Shown here: one piece after another, positions 41,575 to 44,198 of the stretch
Position numbering within the stretch: position 1 is the stretch's first letter
Layout: every line of letters begins with the position of its first letter
Source of the DNA: an uncultured Methanobrevibacter sp.
Lineage (GTDB): Archaea; Methanobacteriota; Methanobacteria; Methanobacteriales; Methanobacteriaceae
Direction: 5' to 3'
Length of the DNA: 44,198 nucleotides
NCBI GenBank assembly: GCA_902774685.1
Contig: CACYJH010000010.1
Location: 1-44,198 of the forward strand
The notes under the pieces: generated by a model
The model's database searches: none
Seen by the model: only the letters and a program-made list of their open reading frames with translations
Told to the model about the DNA's origin: nothing
Program-made: the position numbers and the translations under genes

Positions 41575-42246
41575 TACATAACCCCATAATTTAATACAAA
41601 GTTTATACGATTGCTTGTTTATAAATATTTGCTATTTTATAGTTATTTTTTTAATGATATAATAAGTTTATTAAAATGAGATTATGATATTTAAAAAATG
41701 TTAAAATTACTTAAAAAAAGTTAAAAATAGTAAACTATTTAAAAATTGTTAAATGAATTCTAAATAGAATTCAAATAACTGTTTCAGCCATAAAATCCAA
41801 TAGAGATTTTATTAATAGAGAAATAAATTCTCACTATTATAATATTGCTTTTTTTAATATATAAAGCTTTTTAATTAAAATTATTTTCTGAGTTTTAGTG
41901 GATAAAAAGCCACCTAATGCTAAAATTATAAAGCTTAAATTTTTTTAAAAAATTCAACTACATGATGCATTTATGCTAAGAAAAGTAAAATGATCTTTAT
42001 GACTTCTATGAAGAAATCAAAAACCAATTTATAATCCAGTTCCATTGCACCACCCCCATTAAATTTTACGACTGAAACTAATTTTATGAGGTGGCAAAAA
42101 CCAAAAATAGATTTATAACAAGTTATTTATAAATATAACTAATTTTAAATAATTATTTTTCAAAATAAAGTAAATATAATAATTATATTGCAAAAATAAG
42201 TAATTTAATAAAATTATAATCAAATTGGAGATTAAAATAAAAAAAG
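41575..42246. other. Long AT-rich region upstream of xseA with a tiny gene and several palindromes
   Basis: 672 bases. It contains the predicted 24-residue peptide gene (41971-42045). It also holds a GAATTCTA/TAGAATTC inverted repeat (41755-41762 with 41765-41772), an AATAGAGAA/TTCTC...TATT hairpin (41815-41839) and a TTTTAG...CTAAAA hairpin with an inner GTGG/CCAC (41894-41925). Confidence 0.5.
41971..42045 (-). CDS. Possible 24-residue hydrophobic peptide
   Basis: The ATG (complement of 42043-42045) is preceded by GGGGGTGGTG, a purine-rich ribosome binding site better than many in this window. The product is MELDYKLVFDFFIEVIKIIL plus LFLA, one acidic N-terminus then a hydrophobic helix, ending at TAA. 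A TATA-like TTATAAATA lies about 85 bases upstream on the minus strand. It looks like a small membrane peptide, possibly toxin-like or regulatory. Its reality is uncertain because the length is so short. Confidence 0.45.
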   Translation of the reverse strand: MELDYKLVFDFFIEVIKIILLFLA

Positions 42247-42810
42247 TCATTTGACAAAAATATTTAAGAATCCTATATTCTCCTCATCAATATGGTTTTC
42301 AATACTTTCCAAGATATTGTCAACAGTTCCATCAAAAATAGCATAGGAAAGTGGCATATGCTCATAATCCCAATAATCTGATCTTTGAATAAAGCAGAGC
42401 AAACTTAAGGCTTCAAGCAAATCCAAATCCTTTTTGGACAATATCCTTTCCCAATCAGCCTTAAGCTCCACATCATACTTTTCCTTAAGCAGATTCACAT
42501 ACTCATTATAATCTTCAATAGCTAATTTGTACTTGAATAGAATATTTACAAGAAGATAATTCAATCCATCAAGATTATAGTCTTTGCTTAAAACTTCCTT
42601 CTTAAAGTCATACTCCAAAATGTACTTCTCTTCCAAGTCAGCCTCATTTTCTATTTTTTCTAAAAAAGAGAGATAATCCTCATTATATGAATCATAATAT
42701 TCCTTAAGATAAGACCTGAATTTGACTAATTCATTTAATCTGTCTTCCCATGACAGGTCTTCCTCAGGAAGCTTTGCAATTTCATTTGCTATCTTGTAAA
42801 AATCATTCAT
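42247..42810 (-). CDS. Hypothetical protein, possibly DUF6508-like
   Basis: 187 residues, acidic, helical and soluble. The C-terminal part (ADWERILSKKDLDLLEALSLLCFIQRSDYWDYEHMPLSYAIFDG) is vaguely like the DUF6508 region around its Arg and Asp/Gly residues, but I cannot confirm this. The N-terminal half (FRSYLKEYYDSYNEDYLSFL) is rich in Tyr, Asp and Glu. There is no membrane helix, signal peptide or catalytic motif I recognise. It has no good ribosome binding site. An 83-residue coiled-coil protein gene lies upstream on the same strand, about 145 bases away. Confidence 0.65.
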   Translation of the reverse strand: MNDFYKIANEIAKLPEEDLSWEDRLNELVKFRSYLKEYYDSYNEDYLSFLEKIENEADLEEKYILEYDFKKEVLSKDYNLDGLNYLLVNILFKYKLAIEDYNEYVNLLKEKYDVELKADWERILSKKDLDLLEALSLLCFIQRSDYWDYEHMPLSYAIFDGTVDNILESIENHIDEENIGFLNIFVK

Positions 42811-42954
42811 TTTATGGCCTTGGAATTTGATATGAAATAATTGAAATAATGATTAATTAAATAATATTATTAAATTAAATTATTATGTTTAATTAAGTAA
42901 ATCTTTAATTTAATTAATATTAATATTTTTTCTTGATTGAATCAAATAGGTAAT

Positions 42955-43206
42955 CTATATCAACACTTCAAAAAACTCCTTATTCAAGTAATTTATATGT
43001 GTGATCAACTGCCTTCTTTTCATTTGAAGCACCTTATGATTGTACATCAAATCATCATATCTTTCCTTATCGTACTCCTTTCCCATATCCTTTTTGCATT
43101 GAAGTTTCCAGATTTCCCTGAACTGCTTGCTCATCTGTTCCTTAATGTTTTGCAGTTGCAGTGTAGCTTCATTGATTTCTGCAGTTAATTCATCTATTCT
43201 TCTCAT
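42955..43206 (-). CDS. Small coiled-coil protein of unknown function
   Basis: 83 residues with a strong GGAGG seven bases before the ATG, which supports it as a real gene. Two long charged helices are predicted (RIDELTAEINEATLQLQNIKEQMSKQFREIWKLQ and YDDLMYNHKVLQMKRRQLITHINYLNKEFF), joined by a Lys/Asp-rich turn. It resembles a helical hairpin such as a chaperone-like or DNA-packing protein, but no family is recognised. Confidence 0.7.
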   Translation of the reverse strand: MRRIDELTAEINEATLQLQNIKEQMSKQFREIWKLQCKKDMGKEYDKERYDDLMYNHKVLQMKRRQLITHINYLNKEFFEVLI

Positions 43207-43324
43207 ATTAAGCCTCCTAAATAAATTAACCCATTCTTAAAAAAGTGTTGACCATATGTAAATTAATGTTGGATTTGGTTGTTTATAAATGAAAAAGTAG
43301 AGCATGTGAAAAGTAATATTTCAA

Positions 43325-43347
43325 TCAAACTTTTTCTAAAAGTTTGA
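43325..43347. repeat. Perfect 10-bp inverted repeat
   Basis: TCAAACTTTT (43325-43334) and AAAAGTTTGA (43338-43347), with TCT between. The left arm shares AATCAAACTTTTTC with the terminator at 13371-13384. No T run follows on the minus strand, so it is not a convincing terminator here. Confidence 0.6.
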
Positions 43348-43385
43348 ATTATGAATATTAAAAGTTTAAAAAAAGAAAAAAAGAT

Positions 43386-43418
43386 TCTAGAATTTGAGTA
43401 AGATACCCAAATACTAGA
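43386..43418 (-). terminator. Terminator hairpin of the Ig-repeat surface protein gene
   Basis: On the minus strand TCTAG-ATTTG-GTA pairs with TAC-CAAAT-CTAGA with single mismatches between the three blocks. T-rich sequence follows. It starts ten bases after the stop at 43428. Confidence 0.75.
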
Positions 43419-43427
43419 TTAAATAAT

Positions 43428-44198
43428 TTATTTTATGGTTAATTTACCAGTTTTGCTCATTGCTGCGTACATGTTGTTTCCAGCAAACTTGGCAGTGAAC
43501 TTGTAGGTTCCTTTTTTATTTAAGGACACTTTGACAGTTGCAACTCCTTTTGCATTGGTGGTTGCAGAATATGTTTTACCGTTTACGGTAAATGTGATCT
43601 TCTTGCCTTTTACTGGATGTTTCTTAGCATTTTTAAATGTAGCAGTCAATGTTTTTGTTTTTGCACTTGCCTTATAGGATTTAGCTGGAACTGTTAAGCT
43701 TCCTTTTTGTTTCTTTACAACAATCTTAGCTACAATGAATGAACCGTTGTAGTCGTCATCACCTAAGTAAGCAACTGCAAATGTGTAGGTTCCTGCATTC
43801 TTAAGGTTGATTTGGAGTTTTGCTTTACCATCCTTATCAGTGACTCTGTCATATACTTGACCGTTGAATCCGATTTGCACAGGCTTATTTTTCAATAAAT
43901 TACCGTTTTTGTCCTTTAAGGTAATGTAGAAGTATTCACCTATTCTTCCATCGGTATCAACATCTACAGCAGTTGTGGTCATGTTCTCATAAACAATCTG
44001 TGTTTCTGTTCTTTCTTTGCTTATTGGAGCAGAACTTACTACTTCAAGATTGACATCCTGACTAAAATCATTGCGAATGTTCTTCAAAGTAACATGTGCA
44101 GTGTAGTTTCCAACATTCAAATCACTTAAAACAAAGTTTGCAATTCCGTTTTTATCTGTTACAGCCAAATATTCTTTTCCATTAACATCAAGAGCAAT
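43428..44198 (-). CDS. Ig-repeat surface protein, N-terminal part missing
   Basis: The frame is open through the right edge (IALDVNGKEYLAVTDKNG...), so only the last 256 residues are seen. They hold three Ig-like domains with the turn signatures VTDKNGIANF, RVTDKDGKAKLQINLKNAGTY and ATTNAKGVATVKVSLNKKGTY. The final basic repeat (SYKASAKTKTLTATFKNAKKHPVKGKKITFTV) is close to the last repeats of the 6447-10265 protein, so both are probably wall-associated adhesin-like proteins. The N-terminal functional domain lies outside the window. Confidence 0.85.
   Translation of the reverse strand: MALDVNGKEYLAVTDKNGIANFVLSDLNVGNYTAHVTLKNIRNDFSQDVNLEVVSSAPISKERTETQIVYENMTTTAVDVDTDGRIGEYFYITLKDKNGNLLKNKPVQIGFNGQVYDRVTDKDGKAKLQINLKNAGTYTFAVAYLGDDDYNGSFIVAKIVVKKQKGSLTVPAKSYKASAKTKTLTATFKNAKKHPVKGKKITFTVNGKTYSATTNAKGVATVKVSLNKKGTYKFTAKFAGNNMYAAMSKTGKLTIK

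Noticed and set aside
41894..41925. TTTTAG...CTAAAA hairpin with inner GTGG/CCAC as a riboswitch
   Set aside because: It is too short and not placed in a leader of any gene with a fitting role; noted only as part of the intergenic region.

Overview
The window reads as chromosome from a low-GC methanogen of the Methanobacteriales, most likely a Methanobrevibacter. The evidence is a heterodisulfide reductase hdrCB pair, an eight-cluster polyferredoxin of the formylmethanofuran dehydrogenase F type, a pycA-birA pair arranged as in other Methanobacteriales, class III signal peptides, archaeal TATA boxes, an archaeal SRP RNA, and surface proteins carrying pseudomurein-binding-type repeats and Ig-like repeats. 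Intergenic DNA is extremely AT-rich. Most gene starts have a GGTG or GAGGTG type ribosome binding site.

Layout. 1-6.3 kb: a partial SPOUT-type RNA methyltransferase, a METTL5-like rRNA methyltransferase, pycA-birA (oxaloacetate synthesis and biotin attachment), an MJ0158-family PLP protein and a small conserved protein. 6.4-10.3 kb: a giant surface protein with a beta-helix, a papain-type protease and Ig-like repeats. 10.3-18.8 kb: fumarase beta subunit, a DUF2070 membrane protein with a zinc-ribbon partner, a small membrane protein, the NFACT/RqcH ribosome-rescue factor, a metallo-beta-lactamase-fold hydrolase and a membrane-anchored protein of unknown function. 19.2-21.3 kb: two pilin-like class III signal-peptide proteins flanked by two long imperfect hairpins, then the FwdF-like polyferredoxin. 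21.7-32.0 kb: coaD, a cation efflux transporter, an aminotransferase and a radical SAM protein, interleaved with two cell-wall transglutaminase-fold proteins. 32.2-32.8 kb: tRNA-Ser(GCU) and SRP RNA. 33.1-38.5 kb: CBS protein, phosphoesterase, DUF749/DUF2096 pair, hdrCB and a MarR regulator. 38.9-44.2 kb: a truncated TGT-like protein, xseA-xseB, a probable 24-residue hydrophobic peptide, two hypothetical proteins and a partial Ig-repeat surface protein.

How it fits together. PycA, biotin ligase and fumarase belong to the incomplete reductive TCA route. HdrCB and the FwdF-like protein belong to the last and first steps of methanogenesis. The four large surface or cell-wall proteins and two pilin-like proteins suggest an organism adapted to attachment and wall remodelling in a crowded gut-type community.

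Most notable observations: (1) the two transglutaminase-type wall proteins both appear to start at AUU, each exactly five bases after a GAGGTG site, and have no canonical start that keeps the whole signal peptide; (2) four 19-bp units, each a perfect TTCTA-N4-TAGAA palindrome, lie in tandem upstream of the MJ0158-family gene; (3) HdrC has a roughly 143-residue Glu/Ala-rich N-terminal extension; (4) GGT-TA-ACC-like inverted repeats surround the hdrCB promoter; (5) two long hairpins flank the pilin-like pair; (6) many stop codons sit inside the transcription-terminator hairpin.
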